From contig CM114272.1 in NCBI GenBank assembly GCA_050084515.1, positions 38,378,001-38,442,000 on the forward strand: a stretch of 64,000 nucleotides of DNA, read 5' to 3'. Position 1 is the stretch's first letter; every line of letters starts with the position of its first letter. The notes beneath the pieces were generated by a model. That model saw only the letters and a program-made list of their open reading frames with translations, searched no databases and was not told the DNA's origin. Positions 10,225 to 20,929 of this stretch are shown here, piece by piece. This DNA is from Blasia pusilla. Lineage: Eukaryota; Marchantiophyta; Marchantiopsida; Blasiales. The translations under genes and the position numbers were made by a program.

Positions 10225-10548
10225 CTACGCCATCCTAGCAGCCGCAGCCTGCCATGAATCTAACGTGGACATCCCGAGCATCGGCTCCAAGGGCAGGTCC
10301 ATCACCTCCTCTGCAACCACCTCCAAACGTGATGCAGGAACTCCAACTCCACGCTCACATAGCGTAGCGGCCAGCCAAAAAGCCTTGGCGAGCATGCCCC
10401 CCAATGTCATAACATTGGAAGCAAAAAATAAAGGAGCACGGTACATAATGGTGGCCGCCCCCAACAACGTGCTCGGCACATGCCCCTCCTGAGCATCAAC
10501 AATAGGAGTTGACGTACTTGCTTCTCCCATCGCCCTCCGTGCTTGCAC
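10225..10548 (-). pseudogene. Gag-protease linker, element 1
   Basis: A 107-codon frame starting MQARRAMGEASTSTPIVDAQ, with FWLAATLCERGVGVPASRLE near its centre. The same sequence is found in elements 2 (38045-38374) and 3 (48238-47960). It has no domain I can name. Its conservation in three copies and its constant place between the nucleocapsid and protease show it belongs to the element's polyprotein. Confidence 0.65.
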
Positions 10549-10569
10549 ACCAACAACATCACCAACTCT

Positions 10570-12240
10570 CTAGGAACTCTGATCAGGACCCATCGATGGG
10601 GTCCTCATCGCCTTGGACAACGTGAAAGACTGAGGAAGCCTAGTCTGTTTCCTACCTTCCCCTTGTTGTGGATCCAACTCTACAGTTGCTCCACGCGTCA
10701 CAATTGCGGCTGCCTCCATCTGGGCAACCCCGCACATCCAACCAGGATCCTCCATATCTCTAGCTGCTCCATACGATGTCGATGCCACGGATCTGACATC
10801 AAGTAATCTCAATTCTATAGCGGCAATCTGCTCATGTAGCTGATGTATATGAGCAGCCATCCTAGCCTCACGCCCGGCATCTCCCTCGACGCGTCTAGGT
10901 GGTGGGACTCTACCTCCTCCACGGGAAACTCCACCACCCTGTCGGGAAACTCCAGCTCCTTGTCCCCCAATGGAACCACCAAGTGCACGATCTCTAGGCC
11001 CACCCTGACCGGCTACTCGCTCTTGTGCCCTCTCTGGCCCTGGGTCCGGACGTAACTCAGGATGTAAAATGAAACATCTGGGGCGTGTATGACCATACCT
11101 CTGACAATAGTCACACTGATAACCTCCTGGTGCAGCACCATCTCCTCCTCAATGCTGAGGCACACGTCCATGATCCTGACGAGTGCAATCGCGCTGATGA
11201 TGGGCTTCACCACATGACCAACAAGTAATAGTAGGCGCCTGATGTTGAGCCGCATAGGAAGGCGCAGGTCTCTGTGGCACGGCCTCCCGGTATCCTCCCT
11301 GAGCTCGTGGTGCCACACTCGACGTATCTCGGAGTCCACGTTGCTGCACAGGTAGTGCAGACAATCGTGACTGCTCTCGCCCAGAACCCATGGTGGCTAC
11401 CCTCTCCTCCACCATGTTGCGCTCAATGTTCTCGGCGGTCCTAAAAACATCTCTCAAAGTAGGGGAGGTGTTCATAAGAAGCACCCCTCTCGCACTTGTG
11501 TCCGTAGGGTCCGGTCCAGCATTGCGTACCATGACTGGATAGCCTGAGCCTCTGTCACCCCCTGAGTGACGTTGATCAACCGGCGCAAGCGAGTGTAAGC
11601 CTCACGCAAACTCTCACCCAGGCGCCTCTAGAAGTCATGGATGCTTCGCAACTTCTCCGTCCGTACCCCCTGGTAGCTCGCCCTCAACTCAACAAAGAAC
11701 TCAACCACGGAGCTGAACCTGGGACAAACCCGACTAGACGGTGCAACTGCTCCAATGCAAGTGACCCCTCCTAAAACATCACTAGTGGAAGAGGAAGTAG
11801 CCTCTCCTGACTCCTCCTCCTCATCTGGGAACGGCTCTGTCCATGACACATAGTGTGGGTCATAGGAGAGTCGCCATGCCTCAATCTCCTGGGCATATCT
11901 GTGGGAGAACTCATGGTAATCGTCCATAGGTGCCCCCTCTAAATGCTAGAACACACCATTCCATGCTGTAAATGGGTTGAACTCTCTAGAGTTCCTAGCC
12001 CGTTGTGAGTCACACCAACTCCTAAACACCGCAATGAAGTTCTGTAGCTCTATGGTGCCTACAACACCCGAAAACCTACGCGGTCCTCTACCCCGGTTGT
12101 CCATCTCATACGCCCAACTAGTAAGACCACTCAATGTGTACGGTGGATCACTAACACACTCCTCTACACGCTCCCCCTCCTCTGAAGACAACACAGAAGG
12201 AGATTGAGGTGGCCTCTTACGTAGAGACCCTCGAAACCTC
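10570..12240 (-). pseudogene. Gag polyprotein with two zinc knuckles, element 1
   Basis: Gag-like pieces: 12194-11946 (LSGLTSWAYEMDNRGRGPRR, FIAVFRSWCDSQRARNSREF), 11927-11628 (MDDYHEFSHRYAQEIEAWRL), 11532-11149 (LRDVFRTAENIERNMVEERV) and 10860-10570 (a coiled-coil-like tail, IHQLHEQIAAIELRLLDV). Two nucleocapsid knuckles occur: CWSCGEAHHQRDC near 11215, a slightly irregular CCHC, and CDYCQRYGHTRARC (canonical CX2CX4HX4C, as read in element 2) near 11100. Gag packages the element RNA in cytoplasmic particles. Stops and frame changes separate the pieces. Confidence 0.75.
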
Positions 12241-13906
12241 GCACCACTCCGGGTAAACCCTCCAAAGCTACTGAAAGGACTTTGTGATGGCCCTCATGCC
12301 CCTCTCACACGATCACTCTCAACCTCATGAGTAATCCCTCAATCACTCATCCCAGACATGTGGCACTCGATCTACACTCTCCCTCCCCGAGACGTGTAAC
12401 GTGTGGCAACAAGCGACATGGTGCGGAAAATCGACCAGGCTATCATCTCATCGACAACCTACCCTCAACTCTCGACATCCCATATAGGTCTACGTCCCCT
12501 AAACCATATACATAAATGATGCTCTCAGCATCCACACAACCCAATACCCCGAAATAAACTACCAAAATCCCAGAATCCCTCACGCGTGCAGGGTAAAGGA
12601 CTAGAATGGGTAACCTGAACACATGTCGATGTTGTTCCTCAGCAACTGCAAATCTCAACCCCAACTCGGTCGTGGAGACAACTTATCCAATCAGCAAGTC
12701 ATACTCCTCCCGTACTGACGCTGCTCAAAACTCCTCAATGGACAGTGAGGTTCCAACAGAATGGTGCGGCGTTGCAGACGGTACAAAACGGCTACGAACG
12801 GCATGGCCCTCGATGGTGGGATGCGGCACTTGGCGGCATACCCTCCTCAATCAAAAATAAACCCACACTCTCCTCCACAATGATGGTGCGGCTTCGCAAT
12901 CAAGACATCGTGGTGTGGCCACGAGCGGCACGGCGTGGCGTTGCGGCTACGGGCGTCACGGCACTGTACTTGATCGTCGTCGAGCGGCTACCAATCACAA
13001 CATAGTAGCATGAAATCAAAACTCAAACACCATAACTGGAGGTCATCTGACATCACTGGTTGATAACAAAACTGTGATGATGATGGCGACCAAACTGGTC
13101 ATCGTGGAAGACCCTCCAGTCCGTAATGGCGGCAATGGCAACCAAAGGGTGGACAACGGCCGAATGCGGCTCTGAACAACGCTAGGCAACAACAAAGGCC
13201 GACGGTGGCTGATGGACGGTTGATCGTTGATGTTGACGACGGACCGTTGACGGGGAAGGTTGACCATTGATAGTGACGATTGACCGTCGATGGTGAAAAT
13301 TGACCATTGACTGGTGACACTGACTATGACGCCGCCGGCGTGGCGGCTGGTTTAGGGTTTGAACAATTTAACCCTAAAAATTGCCTAGCAATAGAAATTT
13401 TGCAAGATTGACCATAACATTTTACTTGCAACTCCAAATTGCGCACCAAGTGTTGCACAATGTGCACACCTTTACGATCTACGATGGCGTCAAAAAATAT
13501 TTGGAATTGGACATTCCAGTAAAAACTAACGGGGATTGTCGTAAAGCCCAATGTCTCTTTTTCCTACACAAAATTTGGCAGCGCTTCCGCGTTGATTTCT
13601 CCTAACCAAAATGTAAAACCTGTAAGAATACAAATCAGCAAGCTACATGGTGCTCCCAAGAGCATTGGCATGGGGCAACCCGCCCCCATAATCAATCCCT
13701 GTCAGAAATTAGGAAGCGCTTCTGCACGCCACTCTTCCACACGAAAAATCGGCGAATGCAAAGAACAATCAAAGTAGCCCTTGCTCCGGTGAGCACTCCC
13801 ATGAGCCGTTGAACGGGGAATACGGTCCCCAACCTGCAAAAATAGCGAGTGACCAGCGAGCTCCCCCTTGAAGCTCTCTCATTCTCTCATTCTCTCATTC
13901 TCTCTT
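12241..13906 (-). other. Long untranslated-looking leader of element 1
   Basis: About 1.7 kb between the LTR block and gag with no convincing ORF. It matches the leaders of elements 2 (33470-36185, minus its solo LTR) and 3 (52409-55333). Parts are GC-rich and CpG-rich (12720-13000). Around 13200-13330 there is a degenerate tandem repeat of a GTTGACCATTGA / GACCGTTGAC unit of about 18-24 bp. The function is unknown; a packaging or regulatory leader is possible. Confidence 0.6.
13190..13330 (-). repeat. GTCAACGGT/GTCAATGGT short repeats in the element leader
   Basis: About seven degenerate copies of GGTCAA(C/T)GGTCAA(T/C) at 18-24 bp spacing on the element sense strand. Similar runs occur at 34060-34140 (element 2) and 54690-54760 (element 3), so the repeat was present in the ancestral element. 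Confidence 0.6.
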
Positions 13907-14425
13907 TGTATGATAAGATCCAATCTCTCTCACAACACCATAGTTCTCACATGTGTGCACTCTCATATGTCTCTCTCAATGTCAAACCAAATCCACTCTC
14001 CTAATGAGAGGCTTGGGTTACACACACAAGGCAAGCAAGACCATAACTCCGATGCCTCATGCCAAGAGGTTCAACAAAGAGAGAATGAGCTCTCAAGCTC
14101 TCTCTCCTTGAGGTATACTCCTCCCCTCTCCCAAGCTCTCTCCATGGTAACCTATTCTCCCAAGTCACCTCCTTGGCTCTTGACCTGATGTAGGAGGTCA
14201 AGGGATACTTATCAAAAATAGAAAGTTGATCATATACTCAAAATGGTACTTACTTAAAAGAGTAAGTTCCTCAATATGGCTCCAAATGAGCCGAAACGAA
14301 GGGGAAACCTCCTCTCTCAGGTTTCCTGGGCCTCAACACATTATCCTCGACCTCATGGGCCTGTCCTCCACTACTTGTGCAGACGCTCTGCTAGATCCCA
14401 CTGATCTATCCTAACAATCGTGACA
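13907..14425 (-). repeat. 5' LTR block of element 1 (519 bp)
   Basis: Minus strand runs from TGTCACGATTGTTAGG at 14425 to CTTATCATACA at 13907, giving the TG...CA ends expected of an LTR. It is highly similar to 55334-55848 and 32955-33470 and to the terminal block at 5118-5614. I do not find an obvious tRNA primer site immediately downstream, so the 3' boundary of the LTR is uncertain. Confidence 0.6.
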
Positions 14426-14679
14426 AAGGACAAAAAGTACAAATTAGTAATACATATCCGCCCCCAGATTATCCGCTACCTAACATACCCTATTGAAGAG
14501 GAGTTGGAGGAGGATACTGTCTCCAAGTGTCTGTCAAGGACTGAATATCCGCTGGCTACTGAAGAATGTTACAAGTAATTGGTCTACTAAAGAATTCTTG
14601 GAGGAGGATAGATCTTGCAACTGCAATCTATTGTGTCACAATAATTTATGACATGAATTTTTAGAAAGCTGCTTATGGA
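14426..14679. other. No gene seen
   Basis: Short unique-looking spacer between element 1 and the degraded gene on the minus strand. No target-site match to the other end of element 1 could be established. Confidence 0.4.
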
Positions 14680-15819
14680 TTAGAAACCCAAGAAAGAAAA
14701 CATAAGAAAGAAAACCGCCGGGCAAGCAATTGCAAGCACTACAACTTGCACTATGGGATGTCTTGGAAATAGTGCCTCTCTTGGTTGTGGCCACTCTTCT
14801 TTTCCTTGTAAACTTGCATCCTTAGCATTTGCTACCAAGCCATCTTCGCTTGCTGATTTGTGCTCCGAAGAACCTCGGGCACATAACATAGCATAGGTTT
14901 TTGCCCTCATGTGATTCATCCACCATGTATAGTCCTCGGTTTGCACATAGCTGTCCATATGGTTTACAAACTCTGTCCGGCTTCAGCGGCTCACCATATG
15001 CACCTCGGGTGCGCTGTCTATTTGCAACATCTGATCCACAATGAATACAGTCTCTCTTTGGCTCATGCGGTTTATCATAACCATATCTTCAGTTTGTGAG
15101 CCGTGGATGATCACCATATCCTCATCTGTTTGCATATCGCGCTCCAGAAGAATCTTGTGAATGGTTTGACAGGCCTCACCATTGCCCATGTTCCTTTGAG
15201 CATTCTTCGAAGTGTTATTCCTTGATGTGTCAGACACGCCTTTCCTTGTTGTTGCTGGTGACTCTCTACCACAATGTGAAGGCCTGAACTGGGAAACATT
15301 GGGCACATCCCAACCTACGAGCTTTTGGGTGTTCCATTTGGACATGCTCCCGAATGCTTGCCAATCCAAGCCATCAATACCATCATGACGGTCTTCATTC
15401 CATTCATTGTGACCATTCTTCACTCCATGTGTAGGTGTTGGTGATTGAGCAGTGTCGGTTTGAATGTGATCCGGACTCAACTTTGGGGATGAACCATCCT
15501 TTCTTTTATCCTCCTCCCCTTCACTCTCTGAAAAATGAACCACATGCACATTGGAGTCCTCAAGTTCCTTCTTTTCTCCATGATTCAGTTCCTCCGTGAT
15601 GCCATTGAAGACCTCATCAATCACCTTTTGTATATCAAACACACCCACCTCTTCGATGGGTCCAACATGGGTGACCCCAACATCAGCTTTCTTGGCACCT
15701 TCATTTTCTTGTGGAGTTGTAGGGAGGCGACCAATGTCATCCTCAAGAATGACATCTCTCTCTTGGGCAGGCTTTGTTTCTGTAATACCCAACAATAAAT
15801 CATCAAATTGGCACGCCAA
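14680..15819 (-). pseudogene. Long ORF with one stop; acidic protein with C-terminal hydrophobic tail
   Basis: A single frame of about 380 codons, interrupted only by a TGA at 14983-14985 in HMVSR*SRTEF. The stop fits a CGA to TGA change. The first 278 codons are acidic and Ser/Thr-rich (VHVVHFSESEGEEDKRKDGS) with no recognised domain. The last 25 residues (PIVQVVVLAIACPAVFFLMF and SFLGF) form one hydrophobic segment at the very end, as in tail-anchored membrane proteins. I recognise no family. It is followed at higher coordinates, in the same frame, by other broken ORFs, and may be part of one decayed multi-exon gene. Confidence 0.45.
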
Positions 15820-16279
15820 GGTTGACTAGGTGCGGTTGGATTGTGCAGCAATTACAATTTGAAAACACCATATCAGGATCGGAATTTGACAATGTACTAC
15901 TCTTTGCGGTACACGTTAGGAAGGCATGGCACCTACTCGCACTATCACATAAAGAAACAAGCTTATGTTTGGGGAAGTATACCTCATTGTGTACTGATTC
16001 TTGAGAAACAGATAGTTTACTATCTTGGGGAATTTTTGGTGAAGCGTGTGAATCCTGCAAAAATTAATGTCCAAAATTGAGCATCTATAAACAATGTCAA
16101 ACATTAACAAGATTAATTGCAGTGTTAGGGCTTTTAATACTTACTTTTGGATCTGAATTTGCAACAGTCATCTGCAATGTTGTAGAGTCATGTTCCTCTT
16201 TGATGTTTGGTGCAATTGTAGTCGTCACCTCCTACAGAGATTTCAAGCATAACATGTTAGGTGCTCTTCCTTCGCAAGA

Positions 16280-16390
16280 TGCAAGGCCGTCGGGCTGATA
16301 TTTTCCGGGCCTGATATTAGGTGCCTAATCTCAGTGTATCATATCGCGTCGGGCCTGATATTAGCCGCGCCTAAGATTAGCAATCAGGCC
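16280..16390. repeat. Short repeats of GTCGGGCCTGATATTAG
   Basis: Three or four degenerate copies of a GTCGGGCCTGATATTAG unit, with ATTAGCCGCGCC. The GATTAGCCG-like core resembles that of the nearby minisatellites. The unit is not coding. Confidence 0.45.
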
Positions 16391-16521
16391 ACACTTCAAA
16401 AAAAATGTAGAAAGTACAAGGACAAAAATTGATGAGTACAAAGACATTATATGAAAAGGGGAAAGGAGGAGGTCGGGGTGTACTTTTGTGCTAGTAACCT
16501 CACCTTTTTGGACACCACAGA

Positions 16522-16866
16522 TTAGCGTCGGGACTTGGGTACCTTCTCCTTTGATTGGGGAAGCTTTTTGACACCAGTATCTGATACACTCTTTTTCCTT
16601 CCTACTTTTCTGGGAGCAATGAAATCATCATTGTCATCAGAAGGTGCTCCCTTGCCCGTAAAGTGTTTGGGAGGTATCTTTAATTTTATGGATAGCCTCC
16701 CACTTCTGTCCTTGCCACGCATCTCTTGTTTCCTTTCTGCCAGTTTTCTCTTCCGCGGATTTTTCCTCTCGCTTGATTGTGTCATGGAGACCTTCCGTCT
16801 CTTTGAACCTTCACCATGTTCGACCTTATGCTCCACCTCTTCCACCACATCAGCCTTCTGTTTCAT
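16522..16866 (-). CDS. Hypothetical very basic ORF, 114 aa
   Basis: Lys/Arg-rich frame with several nuclear-localisation-like clusters (GSKRRKVSMTQ, RKNPRKRKLAERK, PRKVGRKKS). Low-complexity character; no recognised domain. It is in the same reading frame as the 14680-15819 pseudogene and may be an exon of it, separated by a non-coding stretch of 700 bp. Confidence 0.3.
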   Translation of the reverse strand: MKQKADVVEEVEHKVEHGEGSKRRKVSMTQSSERKNPRKRKLAERKQEMRGKDRSGRLSIKLKIPPKHFTGKGAPSDDNDDFIAPRKVGRKKSVSDTGVKKLPQSKEKVPKSRR

Positions 16867-17139
16867 TTTTGGAGTGTGAATTAGGTAGGCCTCACTACTA
16901 TGACCTCATGTGAGGCCGGATCATCACCATGATTGAAGAGAATGCTCAAAATGACTCCAACCCTGCGTTCTCTTACTTTCTCCTTCTTTTCCCTGGGTCA
17001 GAGAACTTGCTTGATATCAAGCATGAGCTTTCTAGGTCGCCCAATCCTGAGGAATTCCTTCCCAAGCGCGGCATGCCATAGACATCATGCTTGCTAGTAT
17101 ACACTCGGGGTTTGCTTTCATATGAAAGCAACGATTCAG

Positions 17140-17733
17140 CTATAACAATAGTGCCTGAAAGTTCTCTGGCACAACATACCCTAGCTTGTAGCCGTGGCTA
17201 TTCTCTCCATCTTGGTGAGGTACTCGGAATAAATTATTGGCTCCTCTTGACCAGTATGTTGGCGCTCCATGGATAAAAATGAGCCAAGGTGATTGAATTG
17301 GAAAGCACTTGCAATGAGTTCTGGAGAGACACATAAGGCATACTCTAACATTGTATGCCCATAGCTTTGTCAAAGCATCCCCTTGGAAGTGTCCGGGTTG
17401 AACGTGCTCAAGAAGTTTATAACCATATACTTATCACATACAATCCAATCCACCTCCCACACCTCCCACACCTCCCACACCTCGTGAACGCCCATCGTAA
17501 TAGCCATCTCCTTATCTACATTTTCCTCAAACCTAGCAAAGTCTGTCCGATAAATAACTTCTTTTAAGGGGAACCCTTCTTCCATACTCTTCTTTTATGT
17601 TGCCCTTGCAAGAAATTAATTTCATTGTTAGTATTGCGAAGGCACCAAACCCAACTAAGATGTGGTCCTCAAGCACACCAATGACAATTCTTGAGGCAAC
17701 AAGATTAGCAAAAAAACCATGAAGATAATCCAT
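17140..17733 (-). pseudogene. Broken ORF of unknown function
   Basis: Three overlapping pieces in two frames read as one protein: 17733-17533 (MDYLHGFFANLVASRIVIGV), 17585-17370 (YRTDFARFEENVDKEMAITM, then a VWE VWE VWE VD repeat encoded by a 9-bp tandem repeat at 17453-17482) and 17373-17140 (FPIQSPWLIFIHGAPTYWSR). I recognise no domain. It lies upstream of the basic and tail-anchored ORFs on the same strand. Confidence 0.3.
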
Positions 17734-17984
17734 GGCATTAGCCGCCGGTTGATGCCAAGAGGCTAACGCCAGGCAGAAAGAACTCTCACTTGTACTGGGT
17801 CACAATCAATGTCAAAGTGTTAGCAGTGTGAAGAGAATATTTGTGCATGTGAGTTTGGAGTACCTCTAGAAATTTATGTGTAGAATGGAGTTGGATCGCC
17901 CAAGGACAACAATGTCAACCATATCAACGATGTTGTCCAAAAGTTAAGGTCTTTCATAGCCTCATTTATGGCCCCCTGGTACCC

Positions 17985-18905
17985 GGGTAAAAAATGCACT
18001 TGTAAATTAGCCGTCGGTTGTGTCTAAATCTGCAACTCCAAGCCTAGCTCGCATTTTTTAATTATGGTTGTAAATCTGCACACATCCGTCTCAACAACCA
18101 AACTAGGCGACCATTCCATTGCAAATTAGCTGCCAGATGGGGCTAATTCCCTAGAGTCCAAAAACTTAAGAGCTGCCCAAGCCCGTAAAAAGCTACTACT
18201 TCAAGCCCGACCCGCAACTCCAAATAACGCAATTTTTCATGCAAATTAGCCACTGACTATGAGTGAGATTCCGTTGCCTTTCAAATTGACATCTAAATCT
18301 GCCCACCTGTGTCAAAATCCGCAACTCCAAGCCCGGCCCACAACTCCAAATAACACAAATTTGCATGAAAATTAGCTGCCGGGTGAGGGTGAGATCCTAT
18401 CGTCTTTCAATTTGACTTGAAAATCTGCCTCTTTTTCCCGGCCTGCAACTCCAAATTCCAAAAATTTCACTTCAAATTAGTCGCAGGCTATGAGTGAGAT
18501 CCTACCGTCTTTCAATTAGACTTGAGAATGTACTCACCTGCGTAAAAAACCGCAACTCCGACCCCAGCCCGCAACTCCAAATTATAAAAATTAAAGACTC
18601 ATAGCAAATTACCCGCCGGCTTTAGGGAAGATCCTACCGGCTGAGATCTTCCCACCTACGTCAGAACCCGGAACTCCAAGCCCCATCCGCAACAAGAAAT
18701 TATTTCAAATTGACCTAAAATGTGTCGTAGGCTGCGATTTAGACATCCTAAATCTCCAATTCGACTTGTAAATTGGCCCATATCCATAAATCCTGCATTC
18801 CCAAAGCCTTCCATCACTTGAAATTAGCTCAAATCTGCCGCCAGCTCTGCTTGAGACCCAAGTGTCGATAATTTTTTGATGCAATCTCGGAGCCGCCGGG
18901 AAATA
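17985..18905. repeat. Minisatellite of about 115-125 bp, GCAACTCCAAGCCC type
   Basis: Roughly six to seven diverged units, each containing GCAACTCCAA(G/A)CCC, then AAATTAGC(T/C)GCCGG and GAGATCCTACCGTCTTTCAA. It ends directly at the LTR that starts at 18909. The ATTAGCCGCC core relates it to the other arrays in the window. Confidence 0.8.
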
Positions 18906-18908
18906 AGC

Positions 18909-20295
18909 TGTGATACCCACAATTTTGCAACTTTGAAGATTAACACATTTTTGTATTCAGCGGGAGTATAGATCTCTTCCGGAATGAAGACTCTTTGAAG
19001 TAAAGTTTGTATATGAAAGATTGTCTTGAATATTATTTTTGCGTATTGGAAGAATGAGGAGTATTGGAATGGATCACAAAGCTCCTAGGATAAGGCATAG
19101 AGGTGGAACATCAAGGATTTGCCTTGGAGGAGAGAGAAATGAATTCACGAAGTCTAAAGACCAAGAGCAAAGCTTGGAAAAGACAATGAAGCCTAGTAAA
19201 GAACTTATTTATGAAGTGCTTTGCTCTTCAACGAAACACGAAGAAGAAGAAGAAGAAGAAGAAGGAGAAGAAGAAGAAGCAAAAGTACTTCGCTCTTCAA
19301 CGAAGTACCAAGACGAAGCAGCAGTGCTTTGCGGAAGAACGAAGAGGGAAGAATGAAGCACTTGGAAGAAGTGCGAAGAATGCAGCGCTTTGGCTTAGAG
19401 ACAAGAGAAAGAGCTTCTTCTTTAAAGGGAGAAGAAGATGTCCCGACTACGCAGCGAAGATAAGACTATCCGCGATTCCAAGCAGCACACCATTAGAGTA
19501 GTTAGGCTAGGAAGAGGCATGACTTTTTGGACCAAATAGGAAGTCAGGGCAGTTACAACCAGCGGATTCATAGGGATCATAGGAAAAGATAAGAGAACCG
19601 TAGATCAAAGTAGTTAAAAGATCCCAATAGGTGCCTACTTAGCAAGAAGCGCTTTAGATCTTTAGTATTGATACCGTTTGGAAGGATATTTAAGGAGCAT
19701 AAACGTAGCTATCAGCATCATTCTCTTACAATGTCCTTATGTTGTAGGAATGGTCCGAGTAAGAGAGTAGTACCCTCTTGTGCTTGTATACACTTTGAAG
19801 CTTTCTCATTCTCGATGGAATAGTAAAGAACTCACTTCCTTCGTTCTGATGTGCGACGTGTATTCATGAATCATTTTATTGGGTCTCCACAGTTAGGAGT
19901 GGATTAGGAGAGCAACTTTCACCAACAAAATAATCAACAGCAAGATGTGAGAAATTTGTTTGATAGAGAGTAGCCTGCCAGGACGGATTGAGTTCTGAAA
20001 GTAGGAGAAGCCATCTTCTTGTTGAGATCTCTATGAGGTTCTTTGGTGTTGAGTGAAGATCTGCCTGAGTGTGAATTCAATTCCACTTGAGAGAATGAAG
20101 GAAGGAAATTTTGGTACTAATGAAGTGAAGAATACAATGATAACTAATTGAATCCGAATTGTATGCACTTAATTCTAACTATTGCAAGATAAACGCCAAC
20201 TTAAACTCTCTTTTCAGATAATCGTGATCCTCTTGGGGATCAAACTCATTAAATTACCATAAAAGGACCAAAATTTAGAACTCTTGTACATTACA
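18909..20295 (+). repeat. 5' LTR (1387 bp) of the TGTGATACCC retrotransposon family
   Basis: Begins TGTGATACCCACAATTTTG and ends CTCTTGTACATTACA, and is colinear with solo LTRs at 34525, 52647 and 56935. It contains a (GAA)n tract at 19228-19280 and a perfect hairpin, GTACTTCG-N8-CGAAGTAC, at 19285-19308. It is followed by a primer-binding site and a gag start, so it is a true 5' LTR. No matching 3' LTR or target duplication is seen (flanks TAAGC and TATAC). Confidence 0.85.
19228..19280 (+). repeat. GAA trinucleotide tract within the LTR
   Basis: A nearly pure GAA/GAAG run in the 5' third of the LTR. Shorter GAAGAAGAAG tracts sit at the same place in the copies at 52930, 57235 and 34815. 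Confidence 0.8.
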
Positions 20296-20310
20296 TATAC
20301 AACCAAATTC

Positions 20311-20330
20311 TTGGCGTCGCTTTCGGGGAT
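20311..20330 (+). promoter_or_regulatory. Primer-binding site, tRNA-Asp type
   Basis: TTGGCGTCGCTTTCGGGGAT lies 15 bases after the LTR end. Plant LTR retrotransposons primed by tRNA-Asp carry TGGCGCCGTTGCCGGGGA at this place; this copy matches with a few changes. Confidence 0.65.
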
Positions 20331-20356
20331 CATAAGATTAGCAGAAAAGGAAGTAG

Positions 20357-20632
20357 GTGATGGATAACCCAAGCCATTTAGTTCTCACAGAAGAGCATCT
20401 CCTATCTCTAGCTATCCCCCTTAGGCAGTGGATGAAAGAAGATAGCAATCTTTTCGCTGCATTAGTATTAGAAAAGACTGAAAAGTTAATTAGTCTTGTC
20501 AAAGAACCCAATGTCGAATGGTGCTCTGCCCATGAACGTCAGTTGTACTTGGTAATGACCCGATACTTCTATTTATGGGAGGAAAACCTGGTGGATAGAT
20601 TAGGTGCACATTCACACGCCTATAGAAATTAA
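20357..20632 (+). pseudogene. Gag N-terminal fragment, TGTGATACCC family
   Basis: A 91-codon frame starting 27 bp after the primer site (MMDNPSHLVLTEEHLLSLAI, then FAALVLEKTEKLISLVKEPN). Position right after LTR and PBS makes it the start of gag, though I see no diagnostic motif. It closes at a TAA, and the element is lost beyond about 20.9 kb, where a minisatellite starts. No RT or integrase of this family is seen in the window. Confidence 0.5.
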
Positions 20633-20929
20633 GAGGATCCAAATGTCTCTCCATGGATCTATACCCTCTAGCAGTCTTGGATGAGCCACCAAGCTCACGA
20701 ATCCCAAGGGATACTCATGGAAGACTCTTGGCCATGAGCTCGGGATTAGCGAGTTGATAGGCGCAATAAGCAACAAGAAGATCACCCGCATGGCAAAGGG
20801 AATGCACACCTCACAAACTTCTCTAGTCCTATCTCTCTTATGTACGAGGCCGCATCAGCTATTCGTTGAATATGATGCCTTTCCAATTCGTTAATCCACA
20901 TGTCATACCTGGAAAATAGGACCTTCAAT

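Larger units (their letters stand above)
5118..14425 (-). mobile_element. Element 1: Ty3/gypsy-like retrotransposon with methyltransferase remnant and PHD-finger integrase
   Basis: Order on the minus strand: LTR block (14425-13907), leader, gag with two zinc knuckles, linker, aspartic protease, the C-terminal end of a C5 methyltransferase, reverse transcriptase, RNase H, integrase, PHD finger, 3' LTR-like block. Protease before RT, RNase H and IN last is the Ty3/gypsy arrangement. Compared with element 3, the methyltransferase motifs I-VIII are missing. The breakpoint lies just after the protease, near 9765, where sequence homologous to GGGCGCCTTAGC joins GGTGGACCA of motif VIII. Every gene carries stops or frameshifts, so the copy is dead. 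Confidence 0.85.

Noticed and set aside
17140-17733. Ulp1-type protease often carried by plant MULEs
   Set aside because: I looked for the His-Asp-Cys signature and the conserved HW motif and did not find them.
19211-19501. Plus-strand Lys-rich ORFs
   Set aside because: Produced by the GAA tract inside an LTR; frames differ between LTR copies.
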